Assembly (NCBI RefSeq): GCF_009828065.1
Contig: NZ_WTYK01000004.1
Span: forward strand, 1 to 64,000
DNA length: 64,000 nt
Direction of reading: 5' to 3'
Source of the DNA: Croceibacterium soli
GTDB lineage: Bacteria; Pseudomonadota; Alphaproteobacteria; Sphingomonadales; Sphingomonadaceae
Positions within the stretch are counted from its first letter, which is position 1. Each line of letters opens with the position of its first letter. The notes under the pieces are model-generated. The model did no database searches. It worked only from the letters and a program-made list of their open reading frames with translations, and was not told the origin of the DNA. Made by a program: the position numbers and the translations under genes. This document shows, one piece after another, positions 26,656 to 36,022 of the stretch.

Positions 26656-27396
26656 ATGGACCGGCTGATCTACACCGCGCTTTCGGGCATGCAGGCGTCG
26701 ATGAACCAGCAGCGGGTGATCGCCAGCAACATGGCGAACGCCCAGACTGTCGGCTTCCGCGCCGAACTGCTCGACCAGCGAGCGATCACGATCGAAGGCG
26801 ACAGCCTGGAAGCGCGCGCGATGCAGCAGGCGGAAGTGCGCGGCGCCAGCATGGACGCCGGCGAGGTGGTCCGGACCGGCCAGCCGCTCGATATCGCCAT
26901 AGAGGGCAAGGCCCTGCTGGCGGTGCAGGCGGAAGACGGGAGCGAGGCCTATACGCGCCGCGGCGACCTGTCGATCTCGCCGACCGGCGCGCTGGTCAAC
27001 GGCGAAGGCCGGCCGGTGCTCGGCGCCAACGGGCCGATCACGGTGCCGCTGGGGGCCAAGCCCTCCATCGCGCCGGACGGGACCGTGTCCGTCACCGATC
27101 CTGCAACCCCGGATCAGCCGCCGCAGGAAATCGGCCGCATCAAGCTGGCCGGATGGGAAGGTAGCCCCATCGCCAAGGGCCTGGACGGGCTGCTCCGGGT
27201 CGAGGGCGGTGGGATCCTGCCGACCGACGAGGAGGCCACGGTCCTCACCGGATCGCTCGAGCAGTCGAACGTCAAATCCACCGAAGTGCTGGTCGCCATG
27301 ATCGATGCGCAGCGGCTCTTCGCCATGCGCAGCAAGCTGATCGCCACCGCACGCGAGTGCGACGAAGGCAGCGCGCAGCTGATGCGCCTGAGCTGA
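26656..27396 (+). CDS. flgF: Flagellar rod protein FlgF
   Basis: The 246-residue protein begins MDRLIYTALSGMQASMNQQR with NMANAQTVGFRAEL, the rod N-terminal motif of FlgF. The C-terminus SLEQSNVKSTEVLVAMIDAQ completes the coiled-coil. It belongs to the proximal rod between FlgC and FlgG. Position between flgE and flgG is standard. Confidence 0.92.
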   Translation: MDRLIYTALSGMQASMNQQRVIASNMANAQTVGFRAELLDQRAITIEGDSLEARAMQQAEVRGASMDAGEVVRTGQPLDIAIEGKALLAVQAEDGSEAYTRRGDLSISPTGALVNGEGRPVLGANGPITVPLGAKPSIAPDGTVSVTDPATPDQPPQEIGRIKLAGWEGSPIAKGLDGLLRVEGGGILPTDEEATVLTGSLEQSNVKSTEVLVAMIDAQRLFAMRSKLIATARECDEGSAQLMRLS

Positions 27397-27427
27397 CTAG
27401 ACTGAGCTGACGAAAGGAACATAAGCA

Positions 27428-28216
27428 ATGCCCACTTCCGCTCTCCAGGTCGCCCGCACCGGGCTCGAGGCTCAGGATGCGCGCATGCGCGTCATCGCCA
27501 ACAACCTCGCCAACGTCGGCACCACGGGCTTCAAGAAGGACCGCGCCAACTTCGCGACCCTCGCCTACCAGGATGCCCGCGTCGCCGGGCAGCGCTCGTC
27601 GGGCGAAACGGCCTATGCCTCGGGGCTCAACCTCGGCACCGGCGTGGCCGTGCAGTCGACCAGCCAGGTCGTGACGCAAGGCGCGCTCAACACCACCGGC
27701 AACGCGCTCGATCTCGCGCTCGACGGCGAAGGCTATTTCCAGGTCGAGCTGCCGGGCGGCAAGCTCGGCTATACCCGCGCCGGCAACTTCACCCGCTCCG
27801 CCGAAGGCCAGCTCGTCACCCAGCAGGGCTATGTCGTGCAGCCGGCGATCACCGTGCCGGAAGGCGCCGGCGCGATCGCAGTCTCGCCGGACGGCACGGT
27901 CACCGCGTCGATCCCGGGCGATGCCGAGCCGGCCGAACTCGGCCAGCTGCAGGTCGCCAGCTTCGCCAACCCCGCCGGGCTCCAGGCGATCGGTGACAAC
28001 TTCCTGGTCGAAACCGCCGCCAGCGGCGCGGTCCAGCTCGCCCCAGGCGGCGAGAACGGCCGCGGCAACATCCGCCAGGGCATGCTGGAATCCTCCAACG
28101 TCAACATTGTCGAAGAGCTGGTCGACATGATCGAATGCCAGCGCGCCTACGAAATCAGCTCGAAGATGGTCTCCGCCGTCGACGAGATGCTCCGCAACGC
28201 CAACCAGACGCTGTGA
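27428..28216 (+). CDS. flgG: Flagellar distal rod protein FlgG
   Basis: The 262-residue protein has NNLANVGTTGFKKDRANFAT near the N-terminus and ESSNVNIVEELVDMIECQRA with KMVSAVDEMLRNANQTL at the C-terminus, a full-length FlgG. It forms the distal rod that crosses the P and L rings. ATG 27428 follows GGAACATAAGCA after a 31-base gap. Confidence 0.95.
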   Translation: MPTSALQVARTGLEAQDARMRVIANNLANVGTTGFKKDRANFATLAYQDARVAGQRSSGETAYASGLNLGTGVAVQSTSQVVTQGALNTTGNALDLALDGEGYFQVELPGGKLGYTRAGNFTRSAEGQLVTQQGYVVQPAITVPEGAGAIAVSPDGTVTASIPGDAEPAELGQLQVASFANPAGLQAIGDNFLVETAASGAVQLAPGGENGRGNIRQGMLESSNVNIVEELVDMIECQRAYEISSKMVSAVDEMLRNANQTL

Positions 28217-28218
28217 CC

Positions 28219-28881
28219 ATGAACCGCAAGATCCTCCACCGCATGGCCGCCCTCGCCCCGCTGCTGGCGCTCTGCGCCTGCGGAGACGAGCGGCCCGCCG
28301 GCTTCGCCGCCGCGCTGCCCCCGCCGCCGCCTTACACGCAGGCGCCGGCAGACGGCGCGATCTACCAGGCCGCTGCCGGCTATGCCCCGCTGCACTACGG
28401 GTTGCGAGCCAGCCGCGTGGGCGATCTGGTCACCGTGGTCCTGCTCGAGCGCACCCAGACATCGAAGTCCGCCAGCTCCAACCAGCAGCGCGACGGCGGC
28501 ATCTCGCTGACCCCGCCCAGCGCCGGTCCATTCTCGTTCGATCCCGGGGTTCTTAATTCCGGCGGCTCATCGTCGTTCAATGGTGGGGGAGACGCGGCCC
28601 AGACGAGCATGTTCAGGGGGGACATCACGGTGACCATTGTCGAAGTCCGGCCCAACGGCACCGCGCTTGTCCGCGGCGAGAAGGTGATGCAGCTGAGCCA
28701 GGGCGAGGAGTGGATCCAGCTCTCCGGCATCGTCCGCCTGGCGGATCTCGACCACGACAACCGCGTGCCCTCGCACCGCATCGCCGACGCCTACATCACC
28801 TACGCGGGCAAAGGCGCGGTCCAGCGGGCGAGCCGCGAAGGCTGGCTGTCGCGCTTCTTCAACACCGTGACCCCGTTCTGA
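28219..28881 (+). CDS. flgH: Flagellar L-ring protein FlgH
   Basis: The 220-residue lipoprotein starts at ATG 28219, two bases after the flgG stop. A lipobox ends LLALCAC, so it is lipid-anchored in the outer membrane. Typical blocks are ASRVGDLVTVVLLERTQTSK, GDITVTIVEVRPNGTALVRG and LSGIVRLADLDHDNRVPSHR. It forms the outer-membrane bushing around the rod. Confidence 0.94.
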   Translation: MNRKILHRMAALAPLLALCACGDERPAGFAAALPPPPPYTQAPADGAIYQAAAGYAPLHYGLRASRVGDLVTVVLLERTQTSKSASSNQQRDGGISLTPPSAGPFSFDPGVLNSGGSSSFNGGGDAAQTSMFRGDITVTIVEVRPNGTALVRGEKVMQLSQGEEWIQLSGIVRLADLDHDNRVPSHRIADAYITYAGKGAVQRASREGWLSRFFNTVTPF

Positions 28882-28889
28882 GGCCGGCC

Positions 28890-29987
28890 ATGATCAAGCA
28901 CCTCATCATAGCCGCCGCCGCCACGCTGGCGCTGTTCGCCAGCCCGGCGCAGGCCGAACGGATCCGCGATCTCGGCACGTTCCAGTCGGTCCGCTCCAAC
29001 CAGCTCACCGGCTACGGCATCGTGGTCGGGCTCGACGGTACGGGCGACGACAACTTCGCCTATGTCACGCAGGCCATGCGCGGCGTCTCCGACCGCTTCG
29101 GCCTGCAGCTGCCGCCCGGCGCCAGCCCGGCGCTGAAGAACGCGGCGGCGGTGATCATCACCGCGGAGCTGCCTGCTTTCGCCAAGCCCGGCCAGCGGAT
29201 CGACATCACCGTCTCCACCATGGGCAAGGCCAAGTCGCTGCGCGGCGGTGCCCTGGTCCTGACGCCGCTCTACGGCGCCGACGGTCAGGTCTACGCGATG
29301 GCCCAGGGCAACCTCGCCGTCGGCGGGCTGGGCGTGTCGGGCCGCGACGGCTCCAAGCTGACCGTCAACGTGCCGACCGTCGGCCGCATCCCCGACGGCG
29401 CGAGCGTGGAGCGGGCAGTGGCCACGGGCTTCGACAGCTCGGACATCCTGCGCTGGAACCTGTTCCAGGCCGACTTCCTCACCGCCACGCGGGTGCGCGA
29501 CGCCATCAACAGCCGCTATCCCGGCACCGCGATGGTCGAAGACGGCGTGACCCTGGCCCTGCGGCTGCCCCCGGGCGCCAACGACCGCGCCGGAATGATG
29601 GCGGCGATTGAGATGCTCGACGTCAATCCGGCGGAAAGCGCCGCCAAGGTGATCGTCAACAGCCGCACCGGAACGGTGGTGATCTCCAGCGCCGTGCGCC
29701 TGGCGCCGGCGGCGATCAGCCACGGCAGCCTGGTCGTGCGCATCGACGAGGCTCCGATGGTGATCCAGCCGGAACCCTTCAGCCGGGGCGAAACCGAGTT
29801 CGAGGAATCGAGCACCATCGATGTGGTGCAGGAACCCAACCGCGTGGCCCTGTTCGATCCCGGTGCTTCGCTGGCCGAGCTGGTCGACGCGCTGAACATG
29901 CTCGGCGTCAGCCCATCGGATCTCGTCGCCATCCTCGAGGCTCTCAAGCAGGCCGGTTCGCTCAAGGCCGAGATGGTGGTGATATGA
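28890..29987 (+). CDS. flgI: Flagellar P-ring protein FlgI
   Basis: The 365-residue periplasmic protein starts at ATG 28890 with a Sec signal ending SPAQAE. Conserved blocks include ERIRDLGTFQSVRSNQLTGY, GIVVGLDGTGDD and VVQEPNRVALFDPGASLAEL. It assembles with FlgA help into the peptidoglycan-level ring. Only 8 bases separate it from flgH. Confidence 0.95.
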   Translation: MIKHLIIAAAATLALFASPAQAERIRDLGTFQSVRSNQLTGYGIVVGLDGTGDDNFAYVTQAMRGVSDRFGLQLPPGASPALKNAAAVIITAELPAFAKPGQRIDITVSTMGKAKSLRGGALVLTPLYGADGQVYAMAQGNLAVGGLGVSGRDGSKLTVNVPTVGRIPDGASVERAVATGFDSSDILRWNLFQADFLTATRVRDAINSRYPGTAMVEDGVTLALRLPPGANDRAGMMAAIEMLDVNPAESAAKVIVNSRTGTVVISSAVRLAPAAISHGSLVVRIDEAPMVIQPEPFSRGETEFEESSTIDVVQEPNRVALFDPGASLAELVDALNMLGVSPSDLVAILEALKQAGSLKAEMVVI

Positions 29988-30289
29988 CGACCCCCACCGC
30001 CCTCACCGCCGCCGCCTCCGCGCTTCCCGCTGCTCCCGCGGCAGGAAGCGACCGGGCGCGTCTGGCCGAAGCCTCGCGCCAGTTCGAAGCGATCTTCTTG
30101 CGCCAGATGCTCACCGCAGCGCGAAGCGCGGACTTCGGCGGAGACGACCTGTTCGGCGGCCAGGGCGAGGAAACCTTCGCCGAGATGCGCGACGCGCGCT
30201 TCGCCGAAATCGCCTCCAGCACCGGCGCGATCGGCCTTGCCGCATCGATCGAGGCGCAGCTCGCCCGCTTCATGGGACCGGAGAACTAG
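29984..30289 (+). CDS. flgJ: Rod-binding protein, FlgJ N-terminal domain only
   Basis: The 101-residue protein has the rod-binding signature ASRQFEAIFLRQMLTAARSA and IASSTGAIGLAASIEAQL. It would act as the rod cap. The glucosaminidase domain found at the C-terminus of gammaproteobacterial FlgJ is absent and probably replaced by the separate transglycosylase at 21252. Overlaps flgI by 4 bases. Confidence 0.86.
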   Translation: MTTPTALTAAASALPAAPAAGSDRARLAEASRQFEAIFLRQMLTAARSADFGGDDLFGGQGEETFAEMRDARFAEIASSTGAIGLAASIEAQLARFMGPEN

Positions 30290-30292
30290 GCC

Positions 30293-31633
30293 ATGGCATC
30301 GGACCTCCTCACGATCGCGGCCAGCGGCGCCCGCGCAGCGCGCGGCGCGCTGGATGTGACCGCGCAGAACATCGCCAATGCTTCGAGCGACGGCTACGTC
30401 CGCCGCAGCGTGCGGATGGAGGAAGTCTCCGCCTCGGGCGGCAACTTGCGCACCGGCGATCTGTCGCTGTCCGGCGCGCGGGTCGCCGGTATCGACCGCA
30501 ACGTGGATCTGTTCCGCCAGGCCGAAGTGCGGCGCACCAACAGCGATCTCACCCGCGCGGCCACCGAACTGCGTGGCCTGCAGAACATCGAAAGCGCCGT
30601 GGAGCAGGCCGGCGTCTATTCGGCGATCGTCGAATTCGAAGCCTCGCTGCAGCAGCTCGCTTCCGACCCGTCCGATCCCTCGCAGCGCGCCGCCGTTCTC
30701 GCCAGCGCGGACACTATGGCCCGCAAGTTCAACATCGCCGCCGAGAGCCTCGACGCGGTAGGCGAAGGCGCCCGCTTCGATGCGAGCGCGGCGGTCGAGG
30801 ACGCGAACATCGTCAGCGGCGAACTCGCCCGGGTGAACTTGCGCCTGTCCCGAGCGGGTGAGGGCAGCAGCGACCGCGCTTCGCTGCTCGACCAGCGCGA
30901 CGCACTGCTGGAGCGCCTGAGCGGCACGGTCAACATCTCCACCAGCTTCGCCCCCGACGGCACCGTCACCGTGAAGGCCGGCGGCAGCAACGGCCCCGCA
31001 TTGGTGACCGGCGGCACTTCGGCGGCCTTGTCGATGGCCACGGCGCCCGACGGCACGGTGTCCTTCGCCGTCGATGGCGCCGCCATTGTCCCCTCCGGCG
31101 GCTCGCTGTCCGGCAGCGCGCTCGCGCTGAACCAGATCGCCCAGACCCGCTCGCGGCTCGACACCCTCGCTGCCGCCATCGCGGAGACGGTCAACACCGC
31201 CCAGGCAAACGGCACGGACGCCGACGGCAACCCAGGCCAACCGCTGTTCGCCGGCGCCGGCGCCGGCGGTCTCAGGCTCGTCGCGACCAGCGGCGCAGCT
31301 CTCGCCACTGCTCCGGCCGGTGCGCCGGCTGGTAGCATCGACTCCAGCAACCTGGCGGCCCTGCGCCAGGCGCTCGACGCAGGCGGTGCAGCGAAAAGCA
31401 TGAGCGCCCTGCTGTTCGACATCTCAAGCCAGGTGGCCGGGCGCGGCGTGACTTACGAGGCGCTCGACTCCATCGCGGCTTCCGCGCGCATCTCGCTCGA
31501 GCAGCAGTCCGGCGTCGATCTCGACACCGAGGCGGCCAACCTGATGCGGTTCCAGCAGGCGTTCCAGGCCTCCGGCCGGGCGATGCAGGCGGCAAGCGAC
31601 ATCTTCAACACACTGATCGGAATCGGACGATGA
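30293..31633 (+). CDS. flgK: Hook-filament junction protein FlgK
   Basis: The 446-residue protein opens with a rod/hook-type domain (QNIANASSDGYVRRSVRMEE) and ends with the HAP1 C-terminus LEQQSGVDLDTEAANLMRFQ and ASDIFNTLIGIGR. It joins hook and filament together with FlgL. Start is 3 bases after flgJ. The middle is rich in Ala, Gly and Ser, as in other alphaproteobacterial FlgK proteins. Confidence 0.93.
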   Translation: MASDLLTIAASGARAARGALDVTAQNIANASSDGYVRRSVRMEEVSASGGNLRTGDLSLSGARVAGIDRNVDLFRQAEVRRTNSDLTRAATELRGLQNIESAVEQAGVYSAIVEFEASLQQLASDPSDPSQRAAVLASADTMARKFNIAAESLDAVGEGARFDASAAVEDANIVSGELARVNLRLSRAGEGSSDRASLLDQRDALLERLSGTVNISTSFAPDGTVTVKAGGSNGPALVTGGTSAALSMATAPDGTVSFAVDGAAIVPSGGSLSGSALALNQIAQTRSRLDTLAAAIAETVNTAQANGTDADGNPGQPLFAGAGAGGLRLVATSGAALATAPAGAPAGSIDSSNLAALRQALDAGGAAKSMSALLFDISSQVAGRGVTYEALDSIAASARISLEQQSGVDLDTEAANLMRFQQAFQASGRAMQAASDIFNTLIGIGR

Positions 31634-32538
31634 TCGGTTTGAGCACCAGCGCATTCTACGAACGGGCGACCCGGCAGATCGGCGGCCTGCGTTCCCAGGC
31701 CGAAAAGCTGCAGCAGCAGATCGGCAGCGGCGAACGGCTTGCGAAGTCTTCCGACGATCCCGTCGCGGCGGCGCGCATGCGCATGCTGGAACGTGGCGAG
31801 CGCCTGGCGCAGATCGACCAGCGCAACTCCGGCCGGGCGCAGACCGACCTGAAGATCGCCGACCAGGCTCTCGGCTCCATCGCCGACGTGGTGATCCGCG
31901 CCAAGGAGCTTGCAATGCAGGCTGCCAACCAGACGATCAGCCCGGAGCAGCGATCCGCCATCGGCGGCGAGCTGGCCGGCCTGCGGCAAAGCCTCCTCTC
32001 CATCGCCAACGGCCGCAACGCCGCCGGCCACGCACTGTTCGGCGGGCAGGCGACGGGCGCGGCCTACACTTACGACGAAACGAGTGCGACCTACGTCGGC
32101 ACTGACGGCGCCGACCTGATCGGCCTCGGCGACGGCCAGTCAGTCGATCCTGCAGTCACCGGGCCTGAAGTTTTCGCGTTCGAGGTCGACGGCACCACGA
32201 CCGACATTTTCGCCGTGCTCGGCAACCTCGCCAGCGCGCTCCAGAGCGGCGGTGACTCGAGCGCGGCCGCCAGCGCCGCCCTGGCGGGCCTCGACGCCGG
32301 GCTCGACAAAGTGACCACTGCCCAGACCGTTGTCGGCGGGCGCCTGAGCTGGATCGAAATCATGGACCAGCGGCGCGAGGCCAACGGCGAGCTCGTCGCC
32401 GACGAGAAGGCCGCGGTCGGCGGTGCCAATCTCGCGGCCACGATGACCCGTCTGCAGGAAGTCATGACCGTGCTGGAGGCGAGCCAGGCAAGCTTCGTGC
32501 GCCTGTCCGGCCTGTCGCTGTTCGGCATGATGCGCTGA
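31630..32538 (+). CDS. flgL: Hook-filament junction protein FlgL
   Basis: The 302-residue flagellin-like protein begins MIGLSTSAFYERATRQIGGL and contains LQQQIGSGERLAKSSDDPVA, the flagellin N-terminal signature. The C-terminus AATMTRLQEVMTVLEASQAS is the matching helix. FlgL is the second junction protein. Overlaps flgK by 4 bases. Confidence 0.9.
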   Translation: MIGLSTSAFYERATRQIGGLRSQAEKLQQQIGSGERLAKSSDDPVAAARMRMLERGERLAQIDQRNSGRAQTDLKIADQALGSIADVVIRAKELAMQAANQTISPEQRSAIGGELAGLRQSLLSIANGRNAAGHALFGGQATGAAYTYDETSATYVGTDGADLIGLGDGQSVDPAVTGPEVFAFEVDGTTTDIFAVLGNLASALQSGGDSSAAASAALAGLDAGLDKVTTAQTVVGGRLSWIEIMDQRREANGELVADEKAAVGGANLAATMTRLQEVMTVLEASQASFVRLSGLSLFGMMR

Positions 32539-32565
32539 TACGAAGAACGAAGGGTCACAATCGAG

Positions 32566-33429
32566 ATGTACGCAGCGATCGGTATCGTAGTCCTGCTGGT
32601 CATGGTGTTCGGGGGCTTCGCTCTTACCGGCGGAGCGCTGGGCCCGGTGATGCACGCCATCCCGCACGAGATGATGATCATCGGCGGCGCGGCCCTGGGC
32701 GCGATGATCGCCGGCAATTCGCTGCACGAGCTGAAGGCTATCGGCGGCTCGTTCAAGAAGATCTTCAAGGGTCCGCGCCACAACAAGCAGGATCACATCG
32801 ATGCGATCGCGCTGACCACCAAGCTCATGAAGCTGATGCGCACGGACGGGCCGGTCGCGCTAGAAGCGCACGTGGCGGAGCCGCAAAATTCCGCGATCTT
32901 CGCCGAGTACCCCAACCTCCTCGCGAACAAGCCGCTGATCGCGCTGATCGCCGACACCCTGACGCTGCTGGTCGTTTCCTCCGGCACCCTCGAAACCCAC
33001 GCGGTCGAAGAGGTCATGGACAATGCGATGAAGACGCATTTCCACGAGATCCACGAACCTCAGCACGCGCTTCAGTCGCTCGCCGATGCGCTGCCGGCGC
33101 TCGGCATCGTCGCGGCCGTGCTGGGCGTGGTCAAGACGATGGGCTCGATCGACGAGCCGCCGGCGGTGCTCGGCGGGATGATCGGCTCGGCGCTGGTGGG
33201 CACATTCCTCGGCGTGCTGCTGGCCTATGGGATCGTCGGCCCGCTCTCCTCCCGCCTCAAGCAAGTGCTGGAGCAGGACGAGCAGATCTTCCACGCGGTG
33301 AAGCAGGTGATCGTCGCCTCGCTGAACGGCTATCCCCAGCCGCTGGTGGTGGAAAGCGCCCGCTCTGGCCTGAGCCACGCCTTCCGCCCGGGCCTGTCCG
33401 AGCTGCTCGACAGCCTGCGGGGCCGCTGA
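32566..33429 (+). CDS. motA: Flagellar motor stator protein MotA
   Basis: The 287-residue protein has four membrane segments and the MotA signature ADALPALGIVAAVLGVVKTM followed by EPPAVLGGMIGSALVGTFLG. A cytoplasmic loop in the first half contains charged residues that press on FliG. With MotB it forms the proton-driven stator. It lies 27 bases after flgL and needs no separate promoter that I can see. Confidence 0.95.
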   Translation: MYAAIGIVVLLVMVFGGFALTGGALGPVMHAIPHEMMIIGGAALGAMIAGNSLHELKAIGGSFKKIFKGPRHNKQDHIDAIALTTKLMKLMRTDGPVALEAHVAEPQNSAIFAEYPNLLANKPLIALIADTLTLLVVSSGTLETHAVEEVMDNAMKTHFHEIHEPQHALQSLADALPALGIVAAVLGVVKTMGSIDEPPAVLGGMIGSALVGTFLGVLLAYGIVGPLSSRLKQVLEQDEQIFHAVKQVIVASLNGYPQPLVVESARSGLSHAFRPGLSELLDSLRGR

Positions 33430-33430
33430 C

Positions 33431-34249
33431 ATGGCCTCGAAAGCCGGGCGCAACGATCTGCCGCCGATCATCGTCAAGAAGGTGACGGTGGTCGCCGCCG
33501 GCCATCACGGCGGCGCGTGGAAGGTCGCCTATGCCGATTTCGTGACCGCGATGATGGCGTTCTTCCTGCTGCTCTGGCTGCTCGGCTCCACGACCGAGGA
33601 CCAGCGCAAGGGCCTCGCCGACTACTTCACCCCGACACTGGTGAAGACCCGCGAACAGAGCGCCGGCTCCACCGGCCTGCTCGGCGGAGCGTCGCTGACC
33701 GATCCAGACAACTACCCTCACCGCGCCAGCCAGACCGGCAGCCGCTCGCTCACGATCCCGCGCGACGCCACCGGCGGCCCGAAGGAAGGCGCGATCAGCC
33801 GCATGCGCCAGCGGGTGCAGAGCAAGCTCGAGCAAAGCGAGCGGCTCCGCCGTCTGACCCGCCAGGTGCGAATGGTCGACACGACGCAAGGCGTTCGCAT
33901 TGATCTGGTCGACGATGCCGATTTCTCCATGTTCGTGCTCGGCACGACCGTGCTCACGGCCGATGCCGCGGCGCTGATCGGGGTGATCTCCGACGCCGTC
34001 CGCCCGGAACTGGGCGACCTGACGATCCGCGGGCACACCGACGCTCTGCCGTGGAAGAGCGGCCTGAAGGCCAACAACTGGTCCCTCTCCGCCGGCCGCG
34101 CCGAGGCGACCCGCCAGGCGCTCATGCGCAGCGGCATCGCCGAAGCCCGCTTCCGCCGCATCGAAGGCGTCGCCGACCGCGAGCTGCTGATCGCCAAGAA
34201 CCCCCAGGACCCTCGCAACCGCCGGATCTCCATCCTGCTGATGAAGTAG
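33431..34249 (+). CDS. motB: Flagellar motor stator protein MotB
   Basis: The 272-residue protein has the single helix KVAYADFVTAMMAFFLLLWL with the proton-binding Asp36, the plug region after it, and a C-terminal OmpA-like domain (GDLTIRGHTDALPWKSG, NNWSLSAGRAEATRQALM) that grips peptidoglycan. The Asp in ...YAD fits a proton motor. One base separates it from motA. It is the last gene of the plus-strand operon before a repeat-rich gap. Confidence 0.95.
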   Translation: MASKAGRNDLPPIIVKKVTVVAAGHHGGAWKVAYADFVTAMMAFFLLLWLLGSTTEDQRKGLADYFTPTLVKTREQSAGSTGLLGGASLTDPDNYPHRASQTGSRSLTIPRDATGGPKEGAISRMRQRVQSKLEQSERLRRLTRQVRMVDTTQGVRIDLVDDADFSMFVLGTTVLTADAAALIGVISDAVRPELGDLTIRGHTDALPWKSGLKANNWSLSAGRAEATRQALMRSGIAEARFRRIEGVADRELLIAKNPQDPRNRRISILLMK

Positions 34250-34273
34250 GGTTCGCGACCGCTTGCCCCCCTA

Positions 34274-34347
34274 CCGTTCGTGTGAGCCTGTCGAACCACG
34301 AACTTCGTGCGACGCCCCGGTCCTCCGACAAGCTCAGGACGAACGGG
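34274..34347. repeat. Two REP elements after motB
   Basis: Elements of the GTTCGTGTGAGCCTGTCGAA and CCTCCGACAAGCTCAGGACG family face each other just after motB, as at 11834 and 17006. They may act as a terminator or mRNA protector. No T-run terminator is seen. Confidence 0.7.
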
Positions 34348-34388
34348 TTGTGTATGCTCGAGGAGTGGCAGCCCGAAGGTTGGGGCGG

Positions 34389-34540
34389 GATGGATCCTGA
34401 AACGAGTTCAGGATGACGGAGTTGGGGCCTTGCTCCCGCCCGCCTCACCCCAGCTACCATCTCCCGTAGCTACCATCTCCCGTAGCTACCATCTCCCGTA
34501 GCTACCATCGTCACCCTGAACTTGTTTCAGGGTCCATTTA
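34389..34540. repeat. REP palindromes flanking a 16-bp tandem repeat
   Basis: REP copies (ATCCTGAAACGAGTTCAGGAT at 34389-34419 and CCCTGAACTTGTTTCAGGG at 34509-34537) flank three and a half copies of the 16-bp unit GCTACCATCTCCCGTA (34453-34509). A further REP copy is at 34908-34936. The 34250-34973 gap contains only repeats. ORFs in it are artefacts. Confidence 0.8.
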
Positions 34541-34677
34541 GCAGCCACTGACGGACGCCCCCGGGGCGCGCCTGCGCGAGTTTACTCCCTCCCCTAAAAG
34601 GAGGCAGTACCCCGCGGGTATTTGACACACGAAGGCACAAAGGCACGAAGGCGTTGCGCGCGTGGCGCTGGACGACA

Positions 34678-34815
34678 CCCCTCCTCTTCAGAGGAGGGGC
34701 AGCGAGACTTGGTGAGCCGCAGGCGAACCTAGTCGCAACGGGGGTGGTGCTGCGGTTGGCGAGGCGTCGCGGTGCCTCCACCACCCCCAACCCGCTCCTC
34801 TGAAGAGGAGGGGGC
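34678..34815. repeat. REPIN-like element, second family
   Basis: A perfect hairpin CCCCTCCTCTTCAGAGGAGG at its left end and the inverted CTCCTCTGAAGAGGAG at its right end enclose about 95 bases with GGTGAGCCGCAGGCGAACCT and an internal GGGGGTGGTGC/CACCACCCCC pair. The layout is that of the 24572 element with a different sequence. A lone hairpin CTCCCCTGCAAGGGGAG follows at about 34854. Confidence 0.65.
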
Positions 34816-34973
34816 TCCTTCGCCGCTCCCGGCTTGATCGGTAGCCGTACGATTCTCCCCTGCAAGGGGAGGTGGCAGAGTTCCGTGAGCTCAACCCAGG
34901 CCCCCATCGTCACCCTGAACTTGTTTCAGGGTCCATGCGGCAGCCGCGCGCTTTCGCCCGCCCCAATGCGCAT

Positions 34974-35010
34974 AAAAAATGGGCCCGGCGCTTGGGGAAG
35001 CGCCGGGCCC
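34974..35010 (-). terminator. Rho-independent terminator of fliC
   Basis: GGGCCCGGCGCTT and AAGCGCCGGGCCC form a perfect 13-bp stem with a GGGG-type loop (34981-35010). On the minus strand it is followed by a run of six T (34979-34974). It begins 25 bases after the fliC stop. This is the strongest terminator in the window, fitting a highly expressed gene. Confidence 0.92.
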
Positions 35011-35034
35011 TGGAGAGCCGATCGATGGGATCGA

Positions 35035-35859
35035 TCAGCGGAGGAGCGACATCACGTTCTGCTGGCTCTGATTGGCCTGCGACAGCATCGCGGTCGAAGC
35101 CTGGCTCAGGATCTGCGCCTTGGCGAGCGCGGTCGTCTCGGCCGAGTAGTCCGTGTCCTCGATCCGCGAGCGGGCGTCGGACAGGTTGGTGACGTTGTTG
35201 CTCAGGTTGTTGATAGCCGATTCGAGCTGGTTCTGCGACGCACCGAGGCTGGCCCGCGTGGTGGAGATCACCTTCATCGCATCGTCGAACGTGGTGAGCT
35301 CGCTGCCGTCACCGGCCAGCGCCGTGACGTCTACCGCTGCAGCGGCCGCAATATCCGCGTGCGTCGTGAGGTTGGCCGAAAGGTCGAGGGTGACCGTGTC
35401 GGTGGCGTTGGCGCCAGCCTGGATCGATACCGAACCGGCAGTGCCGTCGAACAGTTTCTGGCCGTTGAACTCGGTATTGGTCAGGACGCTGCCAATCTGC
35501 GTGGTCAGGGCGTCCATCTCCAACTGAATGTTGGCGAGATCGTCGGCCGAATAGGAACCGTTCGACGCCTGCACGGTCAGCTCACGCTGGCGCTGCAGCA
35601 TGTTGGTGACTTCGTTGAGGGCGCCTTCCGCGGTCTGCGCCATGGAAATGCCGTCGTTGGCGTTGCGGATACCCTGATTCATGCCGCGAACCTGCGAGGT
35701 CATCGAGGTGGCGATGGCGAGGCCGGCGGCGTCGTCCTTGGCGCTGTTGATGCGCTTGCCGGTGGACAGGCGCTCCATCGCGGTGCCGAGGGCCTTGTTG
35801 GCCTGGGCCGAAGAGTTAGCAGCCTTCATGGCGCTGATGTTCGTGTTGATAATGGACAT
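35035..35859 (-). CDS. fliC: Flagellin
   Basis: The 274-residue filament subunit starts at ATG 35859 after GGGAGATTTCAA. The N-terminus [20 protein letters not shown] and [20 protein letters not shown] form the D0/D1 helices. The C-terminus [20 protein letters not shown] and [10 protein letters not shown] complete them. The central variable domain is short, as in alphaproteobacterial flagellins. It is the only flagellin gene in the window, with its own sigma-28 promoter and terminator. A start 51 bases upstream (MEGISG) is less likely. Confidence 0.96.
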   Translation of the reverse strand: MSIINTNISAMKAANSSAQANKALGTAMERLSTGKRINSAKDDAAGLAIATSMTSQVRGMNQGIRNANDGISMAQTAEGALNEVTNMLQRQRELTVQASNGSYSADDLANIQLEMDALTTQIGSVLTNTEFNGQKLFDGTAGSVSIQAGANATDTVTLDLSANLTTHADIAAAAAVDVTALAGDGSELTTFDDAMKVISTTRASLGASQNQLESAINNLSNNVTNLSDARSRIEDTDYSAETTALAKAQILSQASTAMLSQANQSQQNVMSLLR

Positions 35860-35928
35860 TTGAAATCTCCCGAGAGGTGTCGAACGAGGCTGCCCAGAGA
35901 TCCCCTCCACGATTGGCAGCTGGAACCC

Positions 35929-35955
35929 AGACCGGCACTGCCCCGGAATTTTTTA
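35929..35955 (-). promoter_or_regulatory. Sigma-28 promoter of fliC
   Basis: On the minus strand TAAA (35955-35952), 15 bases, then GCCGGTCT (35936-35929). This agrees with the TAAA-N15-GCCGATAA consensus in six of eight -10 positions and is located 70 bases before the flagellin start, leaving an untranslated leader of about 60 bases. Confidence 0.72.
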
Positions 35956-36022
35956 GGGTGCTGCTCGCCTCCCAGGGCGAATAAGTATCCGCGCGTACGT
36001 ATAAATGGGTACGTTAACCTTA

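Noticed and set aside
34453-34509. Tandem 16-bp repeat as a CRISPR remnant
   Set aside because: The units abut with no spacers and there are no cas genes.
36014-36020. GTTAACC before the activator as a CtrA site
   Set aside because: Only one half-site is present. The second TTAA lies 2 rather than 7 bases away.
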